This document shows, piece by piece, positions 43,677 to 53,504 of a DNA stretch of 64,000 nucleotides. The stretch's first letter is position 1, and each line of letters opens with the position of its first letter. The stretch is from NCBI RefSeq assembly GCF_038002965.1, contig NZ_JBBOOE010000001.1, forward strand, positions 2,399,001 through 2,463,000. The letters run 5' to 3'. A program made the position numbers and the translations under genes. The stretch comes from Robertmurraya sp. FSL R5-0851. GTDB lineage: Bacteria; Bacillota; Bacilli; Bacillales; Cytobacillaceae. The notes under the pieces were generated by a model that had not been told where the DNA came from, did no database searches, and saw only the letters and a list, made by a program, of their open reading frames with translations.

Positions 43677-45055
43677 AGGGGGCTATTTTTATGGACGAAA
43701 GCAAAAAAATCTCCTAAAGTAGAAGCTGAACCCACGTTATCCGTGACTGCGACTAAAGGAGACTTTCATGGATAACATCATATCAAATCAAACTGTATTT
43801 AGTAAATGCCTTTCTTTCTTACCATTTGAAAAATTTAAGGGTTCGTCCTTAGACAACGGAGTAAAAAAACTGACCACCGCTAATTTAATGAGGATTTGTG
43901 TCGCTATGCAACTAGGAAATTGGAAATCCTACGAGGAAACAGAAGAACGTATTCGTGCCATGGATGGTACAGAAGAACTGTTTGGCCTCACTAGTATAAG
44001 TGCATCTCAACTAAGTCGTCGAGTCAATGCCTTACCTTCGGTCCTGCCACGGCAGTTATTTCTTGATGCTGTTACCCAGTTGAATAAATTGACGAGTAAC
44101 AGAAAAGGGATCCCTTCTTTGGGCCGTCTGCATCTCGTAGATTCCTCTTCTCTGCTTCTTGGACCTACACTAGGAAAATGGACGTATTTTACAAAGCATA
44201 GTAATTGCGTGAAGCTACATACTCGGATTGTGATAACCGATCCCGGCACAGCTTATCCCGACATGGTCATTCCTTCTACAGGTAATGTGGATGATCGTGA
44301 AGTCATGCTTAATCTCGTGGTAGACCCTCATGCGACCCATGTGATGGACCGTGGCTATGTGGATTACAAAAAAATGGACCATTGGGTGGAAAACCGGATT
44401 CCATTCGCCATGCGTATCCAAGCTGGGCATAAGGCGAACATGATAAAATCCTATGAAGTTCCCGATGGCAGTAGGGTTAAGCTAGACGCCTTAGTCGTCA
44501 TGGGGAGTAGTTTTAGATCCATGGAACAGCCCCTTCGTCTTGTGGAATTCATGGATGAAGAAGGGAAAGAGTACCGTGTAGTAACCAATCGTTGGGATTT
44601 GAAAGCTGAAGAAGTAACTGAATTGTACCGGCACCGTTGGATGATTGAACTGTTTTTTAAGTGGATGAAACAACATCTACGCCTAGTTAAACTACAAAGT
44701 ACCCAACCTCAAGGAATCTGGAATCAGATTTTCTTTGCTATGGCGGCGTACTGTGTCACTTTATATGTTAGGTTAGTTGAGGATAATAAGAAAACAACCT
44801 GGAAAGTACTCACCCTTCTTCGCGTCCATGCCGAAAGGACATGGGAAAGTTTTCTCAATGAGTTACACCGGTTACCACAAAGAACATCTAAAGGAAGACA
44901 AAAGAGCCATCACCCGCCAAATGAAATTGAACTTCATGATGCAGGTGTGGCAATTGTAAAACAGGTGGGGGTAAGTACTAGTTCAATGGCAAAATATAAA
45001 AAACAAAGAAAATAACATCCATTTTTTGGATAACTGGGTTCAAATATAACCCCCT
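43677..45055. mobile_element. IS4-type insertion sequence (approximate ends)
   Basis: One transposase gene lies between imperfect inverted ends AGGGGGCTATTTTT (from 43677) and AGGGGGTTATATTT (inward from 45055). A hairpin AGCCCC / GGGGCT overlaps the left end. No target duplication could be identified, so the limits are uncertain by a few tens of bases. Confidence 0.6.
43768..45015 (+). CDS. IS4 family transposase
   Basis: 415 residues, intact. LHLVDSSSLLLGPTLGKW carries the first catalytic aspartate, ATHVMDRGYVDYKKMDHW the second, and YRHRWMIELFFKWMKQHLRL is the IS4 Y-2-R-3-E-6-K signature with the catalytic glutamate. ATG after AAAGGAGACTTTC. Related to IS4Bsu1-type transposases of Bacillus. 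Confidence 0.93.
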   Translation: MDNIISNQTVFSKCLSFLPFEKFKGSSLDNGVKKLTTANLMRICVAMQLGNWKSYEETEERIRAMDGTEELFGLTSISASQLSRRVNALPSVLPRQLFLDAVTQLNKLTSNRKGIPSLGRLHLVDSSSLLLGPTLGKWTYFTKHSNCVKLHTRIVITDPGTAYPDMVIPSTGNVDDREVMLNLVVDPHATHVMDRGYVDYKKMDHWVENRIPFAMRIQAGHKANMIKSYEVPDGSRVKLDALVVMGSSFRSMEQPLRLVEFMDEEGKEYRVVTNRWDLKAEEVTELYRHRWMIELFFKWMKQHLRLVKLQSTQPQGIWNQIFFAMAAYCVTLYVRLVEDNKKTTWKVLTLLRVHAERTWESFLNELHRLPQRTSKGRQKSHHPPNEIELHDAGVAIVKQVGVSTSSMAKYKKQRK

Positions 45056-45402
45056 TAACTTTTTGGCTCAAAGTCGAAAAATACATCTGTAAAAATTATA
45101 CATAAAATCCATAAAAAGTAAATACGTTGTATCCTTGTGGATATTTTTGCAATGGTAATGGATATTTTTCCGTTAAATGCAGAATGGAGCTTGTTATGGG
45201 GGTAAATAAGAGGAGTTTTTCCGGTTACGCAATGAAAAATCACTTCTTTTCGATTTTTTTGAGCCAATAGGCGGAATCTCTTGTCTATTTTATTGTTTTT
45301 TAATAAAAATTATTAATTAAGTGGAATTTCTCCGACTATTTCTCCACTCGGGTGCTTTAAAAAACTACGACCCATCATAAACCAAAAATAAATCTGTTAA
45401 GT
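45056..45402. other. intergenic region right of the IS4-type element
   Basis: About 350 bp without a gene. GGATATTTTT occurs twice (45139, 45160) and once left of the IS (43604); the meaning is unclear. Confidence 0.35.
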
Positions 45403-45639
45403 TTATTCCGAACTTTTCTTATTTGTCAGTATATAACCACATACAAGTACAACTGCAATGACTGCAGAAATTACCGAATATCTTAAAATAGAAAAGAAAT
45501 ACTCTGGGTAAGGGGTAACCGTAAATGTAGTCATCCCGTCCACATCTATCGTGTTTTGTTCCCTTTTCATAAAAATAATTAATAAAAAGAAAGAACCTAT
45601 AAATGAATATATCCCCGTTTTCACTAAAATTTTCTCCAT
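45403..45639 (-). CDS. small two-span membrane protein
   Basis: 78 residues: IYSFIGSFFLLIIFM and YSVISAVIAVVLVCGYILT are membrane spans, with a short outside loop between. ATG after GGAGGGATTATCTC, a good site. No family is recognised. Confidence 0.6.
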   Translation of the reverse strand: MEKILVKTGIYSFIGSFFLLIIFMKREQNTIDVDGMTTFTVTPYPEYFFSILRYSVISAVIAVVLVCGYILTNKKSSE

Positions 45640-45731
45640 GAGATAATCCCTCCAGAAAATTTTGCAATCTCACCATTAAATTTTTCCATAATTATCCTTA
45701 AAGTACTTAATAGGAATAAAACAAATCGATT

Positions 45732-46457
45732 TCATTCCCCATCATCACCGATCTTTCCAACATAATCGATTAAAAAGTGCAAAATTATGAGGGGGACAAT
45801 CGAGTCTAATCCGATATATAAAATGGCGAAAAACAAACCAATCAATGAAGTTTTAATGACATTCAAAATTCCTTGGTATGTGTGGGCCAAACCAAATATC
45901 AAGGAGGAAAAGATCAACACGGGCCAAATGGAAAGACCCGGAAATAGCTGAAAAAGGGCAAAAATTAGAAAGCCTCGGTAAATGATTTCTTCCGTGATTC
46001 CCGCTGTCCAAGACACATACGTCCATACACGTTTGTCTTCTTTCGAATGTGGCAAAATATCTTTGAACGCGATTTTCTCATGCTCTCTTTTCTTTAGCTC
46101 GGCAATGTCGGCTCTCATTTTAATACTAACCTTTGAACCTACTAAATAATATATGAGACTAACCAGATAAATCCCCGCTAATCCGAAAGAACAATACGTG
46201 ACCCAAGGTCCTAAAGTTGATGTATTAATGGTGATTCCTTTAAAGCCGATGTCTTGGAAGTTCAAAGGACCAAATGCTGTTATTGTTAGGATCAGAACGG
46301 TCGGAATCCATAGTCCGAGCATAACCTTCTTATAATACTTCACTCTCTCCAATGGATATTGTGCGACTCTCCGTTTAAATTTCTGATAATCAAAATAACC
46401 ATAGACGGGTTCGTACGCCATGAGAAATAGAAGGACCATCCAATAGAAAATACTCAA
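45732..46457 (-). CDS. CPBP family intramembrane metalloprotease
   Basis: 241 residues, about seven membrane spans. Motifs: TEEIIYRGFLIF (EExxxR), FGLAHTYQG and HFLIDYVG, the three Abi/CPBP metal-binding motifs. TTG start (TTGA) overlaps the stop of the preceding gene, after GGGAGAGGAAA. In bacteria such proteins act in bacteriocin immunity or membrane-protein processing; the substrate is unknown. Last gene of a MarR-membrane protein-protease operon. Confidence 0.87.
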   Translation of the reverse strand: MSIFYWMVLLFLMAYEPVYGYFDYQKFKRRVAQYPLERVKYYKKVMLGLWIPTVLILTITAFGPLNFQDIGFKGITINTSTLGPWVTYCSFGLAGIYLVSLIYYLVGSKVSIKMRADIAELKKREHEKIAFKDILPHSKEDKRVWTYVSWTAGITEEIIYRGFLIFALFQLFPGLSIWPVLIFSSLIFGLAHTYQGILNVIKTSLIGLFFAILYIGLDSIVPLIILHFLIDYVGKIGDDGE

Positions 46458-46963
46458 TGATTTCCTCTCCCTTGATTCACTAGTTTGTAAAAGGCACGTT
46501 CATCATCGACGGTAAAAAAGATACGTTGAATGCTCTTGTTTTTCTCATGGATAGGCTCTGCTAAAACGATTTCAAAAGTGGGTTCGTCAAAGCCTAATAA
46601 CGAGAGGTCGAGCACCTCTTTCTTTTTTCGGTCATTCTCAAAGTTCATTTTCCCACTCTTGATTTCTAAGATATTTGAAAGTCGAATTTGAACAGTTGGG
46701 CGAAGACCTACTTTTATGATGAGTTCGTCATGTTGAATGAGGATTGGATTCTTAGTGACAGCGTGTAAATCAAGGATGAGGAAAAGAATAGTCGATACCG
46801 ATAAAAATAGATGAATCCAGTGAAGAACGGGGCTCCATTTATATAATAAAAATGAGACTCCGACCGTTTCTACGACGCAAACACATATCATCGCTATGAT
46901 AAAGCCGGTATAACCTGACTCTTTATGATAGGAAAAATGTCGATTAGCGAATGCCGTCTCCAT
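46454..46963 (-). CDS. membrane protein with PH-like tail
   Basis: 169 residues. Two membrane spans (IIAMICVCVVETVGVSFLLY, WIHLFLSVSTILFLILDLHA) precede a soluble part NPILIQHDELIIKVGLRPTV and IQRIFFTVDDERAFYKLVNQ resembling a bacterial PH domain. Starts at TAATG overlapping the marR stop. Unknown function, probably acting with the protease. Confidence 0.7.
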   Translation of the reverse strand: METAFANRHFSYHKESGYTGFIIAMICVCVVETVGVSFLLYKWSPVLHWIHLFLSVSTILFLILDLHAVTKNPILIQHDELIIKVGLRPTVQIRLSNILEIKSGKMNFENDRKKKEVLDLSLLGFDEPTFEIVLAEPIHEKNKSIQRIFFTVDDERAFYKLVNQGRGNH

Positions 46964-47406
46964 TACCCTCCCCCTCCTCTCACTACGATTTGGTGAAGCT
47001 TTTTCAAAATTTCGTGATACTTGATAATATCCTCTTCTGGAAGCTGCAGAAAGTATTTTTCTAACACCCTTTCATCAATCGCAGTCATTTCGTTAAAAAA
47101 GGCCTCTCCCTTTTCATCAAGTAACACGAACACCACTCTGCGATTTTCCTTGTTCACCTCTCGTTTCACGTACTGCTTATTCTCCAACTTTTGAATGAAC
47201 TGGCTGGCTGCACTTGGGGTTCCATTGATGATTTCTGCTACTTCATTCATCGTCAATTGTTGTTTTTTCTCTATTATGCTTAGAACGAGAGATTGTTTCT
47301 GGGATAACTCATTTTCGTCTAGTAGCTTTTTGTATTCGTTGATAAAAACAAATTTGATGTCTTCAGAAAAACGATTGGCTTCAATGAGAATTTGCTTTAG
47401 GTCCAT
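46963..47406 (-). CDS. MarR family transcriptional regulator
   Basis: 147 residues. Winged helix: QKQSLVLSIIEKKQQLTMNE, VAEIINGTPSAASQFIQKLE, NKQYVKREVNKENRRVVFVL. First gene of a tightly overlapping three-gene operon with the membrane protein and the CPBP protease, which it probably regulates. ATG after AAAGGAGAACTTCC. Confidence 0.88.
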   Translation of the reverse strand: MDLKQILIEANRFSEDIKFVFINEYKKLLDENELSQKQSLVLSIIEKKQQLTMNEVAEIINGTPSAASQFIQKLENKQYVKREVNKENRRVVFVLLDEKGEAFFNEMTAIDERVLEKYFLQLPEEDIIKYHEILKKLHQIVVRGGGG

Positions 47407-47568
47407 GGAAGTTCTCCTTTCTTAAGAAGAATAAATAATTTATTTACATTAATTATTAAGTACACTTAAATATTACACCATATTTTACCTTGAATCTATA
47501 TAAAATATGGAAATGTTTTCAACAAAAAAAACTGAGGACCTTTTATGGTCTCCAGCTTGCAGTTGATA

Positions 47569-48825
47569 TTAGTCGAGATCCTCCTTTAAAGGCTTTAACT
47601 GTTCTGTTTCAAATAAATATTTTAAAAGACTGTTGCAGTCATCTGTCTGATATACCAACTCTTCCGTATTAAATACAAAAATTGATGGGTCTTCAATGGA
47701 AGAAAGTGACCGCTTCATGGTGATCTGGTCAATTAAAGCGAAATCATCTTTTTGTGGGTTTTTAAAGGGGGTGCTGAACGCTTCATCTCCTATGACCAAA
47801 AGCGAAAATTTGTCCTCCTTTTTGGATAACCAGTCTTTATTCAGAAGAACTTTATCGGGTTCTTCAAGCACCTCGACCTTTTCCACGACTTGCTGATAAG
47901 GAAGCTCCTTACTCACATTCCCCACTTCTAGTTGAATGTTTTGGCCCACTCGGATAAATGTATCCGTTAGTGAAAAAGGATGGTCATCCACATAAATGAA
48001 CCCTAATTCCCGATCCACTTTCGTTACGATCCCTTCGATCGTCTCTCTACTTACAAACGTGTGGTCTTTAATATATTGCAATAATTCTTCTTCAGAATCT
48101 GTTCGAAAAACTTCTTTTTCTTCATAAAACAGGAGATACAATGGGCCACTTTCTATTTGTAGCTCTCGATAATAATTCTTGGCCATTTCTATATGAACAT
48201 ATCCCTTATACTCCATCAAAAAATTCGGAGAAGCTTCGGAAATTTGTTGATGAATCGTTGTATTCAACTCTGAGTCACCATTGTATACACCGAGCAAGGA
48301 ATAAAACCCCTTGTTAACGGGTAAATATTCTTTTTCTGGAGCTACAGGCTCAACGTTTAAAGGAACAATATACTCCGCTCGCTTACCATTTTTCCAGAAA
48401 GCTTTTAAAGAAAGAGTCAGGACGCTTGGATAATTCCCTAAAAAGCTAACACTTTCATCATTAAACATACTAGGAATCGGATATGTACCATTGCCGGTGG
48501 GGTCGTACGCCCCTTTTGCTATATACAAAGGTTCCTTTCCTTCTGGGAAATCAATATGAAGTTGATCTCGGTACGCCACTCGTTTAAAATTGACGTCTTT
48601 AAGGTCAGCCAATTCCTTTATTACCTCACCGTCATTCCAGGTATAGGACCCATGAAATACTTGTGTTTTCTGTTCACCTAAAGAAACGACGGGCACGGGT
48701 GGTTTCTCTTCTTTATACACCTTTTGCTTGTCAAAATAATACATCACTACAGTTACAATGCTTAATCCGACTAGCCATAGTAAAACCTTTTAATATTTTA
48801 GCTTTCTCTTCTCCTGCTCTTCCAA
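47569..48825 (-). pseudogene. unknown membrane-anchored protein gene with a stop at codon 12
   Basis: A good start (TTG at 48825 after AAGGAGGACAAAGG) gives LEEQEKRKLKY, then TAA (48792-48790), then in the same frame KVLLWLVGLSIVTVVMYYFD, a membrane anchor, and about 390 more residues (PVPVVSLGEQKTQVFHGSYT ... YLFETEQLKPLKED). Translation from a downstream GTG near 48747 would lose most of the anchor. The outside part is mixed alpha/beta with no recognised family. The stop may be real decay or a base-call error. Confidence 0.65.
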
Positions 48826-48837
48826 CCTTTGTCCTCC

Positions 48838-49369
48838 TTAATTGAATTCTTCTTTAAGGATGCCGTATTGAGCCAAATCATAGTACTCGCCAAAGCGGGA
48901 TGCATGCTGTCTCAAGGTTCCTTCGTATTTGAGACCGATTTTCTCCATGATTCTCCACGATCCTGGGTTGGTGGTAAAACTTTGCGCATAAATTCGATTG
49001 AGTTGGAGTACTTCAAATCCATATCGGAGAAGCGCCTTCGCGGCTTCGGTTCCGTAGCCTTGTCCCCAATAAGGCTTTCCGACCCAATACGCAAGCTCCC
49101 CGCGGTTAAAGGTAGAATGGATGCTGATGGCCATCAGTCCGATTAGCTCGTAGGTTTCTTTTTTTTGTGAGCGCGTATGTGACCAATTTCCCCTTGCACT
49201 CAGATTCTATTACACTATGTATAAATGCCAAGGCTGATCCCTTTGGATAGGGATGCGGAATATTCAGTGTCGTTTTCGCCACCTCGAAGTCTCCTGCTAA
49301 TTCTTCAATGCGTTCGGCATCGGTTGCTTCTAGCTTTCTCAGGATTAATCTTTCGGTTGAAAGCGTCAT
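48838..49369 (-). pseudogene. RimJ/RimL-type GNAT acetyltransferase with homopolymer frameshift
   Basis: From the ATG at 49369 (AAAGGAGTGG upstream): TLSTERLILRKLEATDAERI to VTYALTKK, then a run of eight A near 49165 shifts the frame; with one A fewer it continues ETYELIGLMAISIHSTFNRG, ELAYWVGKPYWGQGYGTEAA and FTTNPGSWRIMEKIGLKYEG. The joined product (about 177 residues) is a normal Acetyltransf_3 protein. Confidence 0.88.
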
Positions 49370-49391
49370 AAGGACCACTCCTTTTGTAAAA

Positions 49392-49607
49392 TTATGCTCC
49401 TAATACCCAGTGAAAGAGCTTTGTATAAGCAAAAGGCAGACTTATAGCAACGATGGATCCAACAGCCACGGAGGTACCACTGTACAAGAGGAGCAGTCGA
49501 AAACTAATTTCCTTTCGTTTATAACCGATATGTAACACTTTAATCATGAATGATACGGTCATCAGGATAATGAGGGCTGAAAAAATACTAGCAACGATAA
49601 CAGGCAT
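49392..49607 (-). CDS. small membrane protein
   Basis: 71 residues from the ATG at 49607, chosen because AAAGGAGGT lies just before it. Two spans: VIVASIFSALIILMTVSFMI and LLLLYSGTSVAVGSIVAISL. Not recognised; probably co-transcribed with the GNAT gene 22 bp downstream. Confidence 0.65.
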   Translation of the reverse strand: MPVIVASIFSALIILMTVSFMIKVLHIGYKRKEISFRLLLLYSGTSVAVGSIVAISLPFAYTKLFHWVLGA

Positions 49608-49749
49608 AAGGGACCGGACCTCCTTTAATGTAAATTTTACCACTTTCGTCCTTTGAAGAACATAATTAATGAGATTTTTATCAACAAAATGACCTAGTAA
49701 TGGAATTATAGATACTAAAGGTAACTTAGTTCATTCATTTTACTATATT

Positions 49750-49972
49750 TTGGAATCCACACGTCCTAAATGCTAACTTAGTGATCTCATTCCACTAATT
49801 TCTGGAATCCATGGGCACCATATCTAATCTTAGTGACCACAGTCTACTAAATTTTGGAATACACAGGCACCATATCTAATTTTAGTGACCTCATTCTACT
49901 AAATTCTGGAATCGCTAGGCACTAAACTCAAACTCATCAGCTCCATCCCAGTAACAACAGTCACAAAATCAC
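49750..49972. repeat. intergenic tandem array A2, 52-bp period
   Basis: Units at 49762, 49813, 49865 and 49917 (spacings 51, 52, 52). Sequence resembles array A1 (GGGCACCATATCTAATCTTA, then ATTCCACTAATTTCTGGAAT). Both arrays end in a shared tail (CAAAATCACACCCCACAAAA) next to a minus-strand gene end. Confidence 0.85.
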
Positions 49973-49997
49973 ACCCCACAAAAAAAGCAACGTGTTT

Positions 49998-51326
49998 TCA
50001 CACGCCGCTCTCTTTAAAAAATTGAGGCAGATGCTCCTTATGCGCCTCCAACATGTCATCCAAGATCTCTTTCCCAACCGTATCCGACGGAGTCAGCGGG
50101 TTGATGCACATCGCAAGTAACGCGGTCGCATAGTCACCGGTCACCGCTGCCTCTGCTGCTACTCGTTCAAACGATTTGATTTGCTGAACCAATCCCCGAA
50201 CAGCCACCGGAAGATCTCCCATCGTAAGGGGCCTTGGACCGTCCTTTGTAATGATACAGCTCACCTCCACGGCCGAGTCGTACGGAATACTGGCGATCGC
50301 ACCGGCGTTCATCGTGTTAACTGGCTGGATGTCGCCTTTATCATTATAGATAGACGTTATGAGCCGAACGGCAGCATCAGAATAATATGCTCCTCCACGT
50401 TTTTCGAGCTGTGGTGGTTTGATGTTTAAGTTTTCATCTTTGTATAACTCAAACAAGTCCTTTTCGAGACGTTGAACGACCTCTGCTCGCGTCCCTTCCT
50501 TTTCGGCACTTTCAAGTGTTTTGTCGACCATTGTTTTCGTTTTGTAATAATACATATGATACGGACATGGCAGGGCATTTAGTGCTTTTAAAAACTGTGG
50601 CTCCCATCCGTAACCTGGGATGTTTTTCACAAAGCTTGTGTTGTTCGCGTCCGTTAACAGGCTGAATACCTTCTCCTTCACACTCTCACCGTCCACAAAC
50701 ACATCCAAACCATACACCATATGATTGAGCCCTGCAAAATCTATGCGGATGCGAGAGTGTTCCACACCCAACAGCTTCGCAATCCCCATTTCCATGCCAA
50801 TCGGAACATTACAGAGCCCGACGACTTTTTTAATAGAAGAATAACGAAGAACAGCTTCTGTCACCATGCCAGCTGGATTGGTAAAATTGATCAACCACGC
50901 GTTCGGACATAGCTCTTCCATGTCTCGACAAATGTCTAGAATCACAGGAATCGTCCGTAACCCTTTAAACAAGCCTCCCGGACCATTCGTTTCCTGCCCG
51001 AGCACGCCGTATTTCAATGGAATTCGCTCATCCTTCGCGCGAGCTTCTAGCAAGCCCACCCGAAACTGAGTCGTCACAAAGTCCGCATCCTTTAACGCTT
51101 CCCTACGATCTAATGTTAAATGGACATCAATCCGTAGCCCCGCTTTTTTCACCATTCGTTTCGCCAGGTTTCCGACGATTTCAAGCTTCTCTTTCCCTGC
51201 CTCAATATCGACTAACCAAAGCTCACTCACCGGGAACTCGTCGTATCGTTTAATAAATCCCTCCACTAATTCCGGAGTATAACTAGATCCTCCGCCAATC
51301 GTGGCTACCTTCAATTTTTTTGTCAT
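49998..51326 (-). CDS. GH4 6-phospho-beta-glucosidase/chitobiase
   Basis: 442 residues from the ATG at 51326 (AGGAGGAAGC upstream; overlaps the IIA gene stop by 4 bp). NAD-binding N-terminus ([18 protein letters not shown]), [20 protein letters not shown], then metal ligands in CNVPIG and [11 protein letters not shown]4 enzymes (CelF/ChbF/LicH) cleave the 6-phospho-disaccharide brought in by the PTS, using NAD+ and Mn2+. Final gene of the PTS operon; ChbG in the operon favours chitobiose as substrate. Confidence 0.93.
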   Translation of the reverse strand: MTKKLKVATIGGGSSYTPELVEGFIKRYDEFPVSELWLVDIEAGKEKLEIVGNLAKRMVKKAGLRIDVHLTLDRREALKDADFVTTQFRVGLLEARAKDERIPLKYGVLGQETNGPGGLFKGLRTIPVILDICRDMEELCPNAWLINFTNPAGMVTEAVLRYSSIKKVVGLCNVPIGMEMGIAKLLGVEHSRIRIDFAGLNHMVYGLDVFVDGESVKEKVFSLLTDANNTSFVKNIPGYGWEPQFLKALNALPCPYHMYYYKTKTMVDKTLESAEKEGTRAEVVQRLEKDLFELYKDENLNIKPPQLEKRGGAYYSDAAVRLITSIYNDKGDIQPVNTMNAGAIASIPYDSAVEVSCIITKDGPRPLTMGDLPVAVRGLVQQIKSFERVAAEAAVTGDYATALLAMCINPLTPSDTVGKEILDDMLEAHKEHLPQFFKESGV

Positions 51327-51649
51327 GCTTCTTCCTCCTGTGAACACCCTAGTGTTTCATACAAATCCACAAATTCAGACGCGAGATCCTTAACGACGAT
51401 CGCATTCATTAAATGATCCTGCGCGTGGACCATTAATAGTGAGACGGTAGATGGACCTTCTCGTATCTCTAATTGAATGAGATTTGTTTGTATTTTATGA
51501 GCTTCATGTAACTCATTGGCCGCTTCCTGAAGCTTGGCCCGTGCTCTTTCAAAGTCGCCTGCCTTTGCTGCAATGATCGCCTCCATCGAAGAGCTCCGAC
51601 CGTTTCCCCCGTGTAAAATGATTTGAAACACAATTTGCTCTTGTTCCAT
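51323..51649 (-). CDS. PTS lactose/cellobiose-type IIA component
   Basis: 108 residues, three-helix [23 protein letters not shown] and [20 protein letters not shown] with the phosphorylated histidine in VHAQDH. ATG after GGGGGAGAAAC. Before the IS insertion it followed chbG by about 15 bp. Confidence 0.93.
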   Translation of the reverse strand: MEQEQIVFQIILHGGNGRSSSMEAIIAAKAGDFERARAKLQEAANELHEAHKIQTNLIQLEIREGPSTVSLLMVHAQDHLMNAIVVKDLASEFVDLYETLGCSQEEEA

Positions 51650-51664
51650 GTTTCTCCCCCTCTT

Positions 51665-51672
51665 ACTTGATC
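51665..51672. repeat. target duplication ACTTGATC, left copy
   Basis: Eight bases preceding the IS6-like element; the same eight follow it at 53510-53517. Eight bp is the usual IS6-family duplication. Confidence 0.88.
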
Positions 51673-51814
51673 CGTATTGTCAAAACTTTTATATTAAATA
51701 GGCTATAAAATACCTTGATAGAGGGCTTTTTGAGCAAAAAAATTGCCACCCCCTGAATTTTAGGAAATAGTGAGGTTACCACACCAAACACCAACCTAAA
51801 AAGGAAGTGACAAG

Positions 51815-53254
51815 TTGTACCCTCAAATTATAACCTATTTATTAACTTTTATTAAGTACCAAGAACAAATCATTCGAACATTGCTTACCCTACTTATCGG
51901 AAAAAACATGTTTGAAAAACCAACAGAGCAACCTGTGAATAAACCCTATCGAAAACTCCAGGTAGATGATCTTCCGATAATCGAACCACTGGAAAAACTT
52001 GATTACAAAACTCTTTTGAAGGAGTATTTCAACGAACACGGTAAGTCACTAAAACCTGTTCAAAGGCGATCTAATTCCAAGACTGTTGTACCTAAATCAA
52101 TGAATTGTCCTAAGTGTGGTGCTCCGTCGGACTATCTTTATGCCAATAACGGAGATAAAGGTCAATTTCAGTGTAAGGTGTGTTCGTGTCTTTTCAGTGA
52201 TAAAAATCGTTTTTCAAAAGAGGCCATTTTAAAGTGTCCTCATTGTTCAAAATCACTCGATAAAATTAAGGATAGAAAAGACTTTTTCGTCTACAAATGC
52301 AAAAACAACAACTGTTCTTTTTACCAAAGAAACCTTAAAGCGATGTCCTCCAAAGAGAAGACACGATTTAAGAAAGATCCTCAAGCATTTAAAATAAGAT
52401 ATATCTTTCGGCAGTTTCATATTGATTTTCTACCTTTGGCCAAGCAAACGCCTGAACTACCAGCAGTAGATTTGTCTAGGATTTATGCTTCACCACATAC
52501 ATTAGGTTTGATATTAACCTACCATGTTAACTACGGCCTTTCGGCCCGTAGGACAGCTGCCATTATGCAGGATGTTCATGGTGTGGCTATTTCCCACCAA
52601 ACGATATTGAACTACGAAAATAGCGTGGCTCTTATGCTTAAGCCATATGTGGATTACTATCCGTATGAGCTTTCCGACCAATTCTGTGGTGACGAAACTT
52701 ATATTCGAGTCGGTGGACGCTGGCATTATTTATTTTTCTTTTTTGATGCGGTTAAAAAGATCATTCTTTCCTATCCGGTGTCTCCTAATCGAGATACAGC
52801 GTCAGCCATTCGTGCGATAGATGAAGTGTTAGTAAAGATGAAGGAGATCCCGAAAGACCTAACTTTCGTAGTAGATGGAAATCCAATCTACCTACTAGCT
52901 CAACACTTTTTCGCACAACATGACATTTCGTTTGATGTGAAGCAAGTAATCGGGCTTACAAATGATGACCCAGTTTCAACTGAATATAGACCTTTAAAAC
53001 AGGTAATCGAGAGACTGAATCGAACATTTAAAGGCAATTATCGCTCCACTCATGGCTTTGGCTCGCAACAAGGGTCGGTTTCTTTTGTCACCTTATTTGT
53101 GGCTTACTTTAACTTTTTAAGGCCGCACGCCACCTTGGAAGGTAAGGTACCTGTCGTGAACCCAGAATTATCAGGGCTTCCGACAATGCCAGCACGTTGG
53201 ACAAAACTGATTGAGTTAGCACAAAACTGGATTATCGAGCAGCAAACCGCCTAA
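51815..53254 (+). CDS. IS6-like DDE transposase with N-terminal zinc ribbons
   Basis: 479 residues, TTG start after AAGGAAGTGA. N-terminal part has cysteine knuckles NCPKCGAP/CKVC and KCPHCSKS; the core has GDETYIRVGGRWHYLFFFFD (first D), TFVVDGNPIYLLAQHFF (second D) and KQVIERLNRTFKGNYRSTHG (E), the DDE_Tnp_IS240/IS6 pattern. Much longer than classical IS6 transposases (about 230) because of the zinc-ribbon part. Intact. Confidence 0.9.
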   Translation: MYPQIITYLLTFIKYQEQIIRTLLTLLIGKNMFEKPTEQPVNKPYRKLQVDDLPIIEPLEKLDYKTLLKEYFNEHGKSLKPVQRRSNSKTVVPKSMNCPKCGAPSDYLYANNGDKGQFQCKVCSCLFSDKNRFSKEAILKCPHCSKSLDKIKDRKDFFVYKCKNNNCSFYQRNLKAMSSKEKTRFKKDPQAFKIRYIFRQFHIDFLPLAKQTPELPAVDLSRIYASPHTLGLILTYHVNYGLSARRTAAIMQDVHGVAISHQTILNYENSVALMLKPYVDYYPYELSDQFCGDETYIRVGGRWHYLFFFFDAVKKIILSYPVSPNRDTASAIRAIDEVLVKMKEIPKDLTFVVDGNPIYLLAQHFFAQHDISFDVKQVIGLTNDDPVSTEYRPLKQVIERLNRTFKGNYRSTHGFGSQQGSVSFVTLFVAYFNFLRPHATLEGKVPVVNPELSGLPTMPARWTKLIELAQNWIIEQQTA

Positions 53255-53292
53255 CTTTTTGTTTAGCTGAGCCCCTTGGGCTATTCAGTAAT

Positions 53293-53440
53293 CGGCGAAG
53301 CGAACTCTTGACAAACCGAATGGAGAAAAAGGTTAAAATTGGTAATGGTCAAGGGTTATTTGTCATGCCTACTTTTGTTCCCATCGCCCTTGATACTTTT
53401 ATCGCAACCTTTTTCGACTGTTTGTCAAGAGCGATTGCGG
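53293..53440. repeat. long imperfect hairpin at 3' end of the IS6-like element
   Basis: CTCTTGACAAAC (53305-53316) pairs with GTTTGTCAAGAG (53420-53431), GAAAAAGGTT with AACCTTTTTC, and an inner TCAAGGG with CCCTTGA. The result is a stem of well over 40 pairs with bulges. It may be a transcription terminator, a small RNA or a transposase site. Confidence 0.65.
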
Positions 53441-53504
53441 GGCCTCACGTCCCCCCAATGGAAGTGATCTAATACTTTACATAGTTTTCATAGAACTTTT
53501 GACA

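Noticed and set aside
43650..45070. Target-site duplication of the IS4-type element
   Set aside because: No matching direct repeat of 9-13 bp could be found at any plausible pair of ends.
43604..45170. GGATATTTTT copies around the IS4-type element as another 52-bp array
   Set aside because: The two right-hand copies are only 21 bp apart and surrounding sequence does not repeat at 52 bp.
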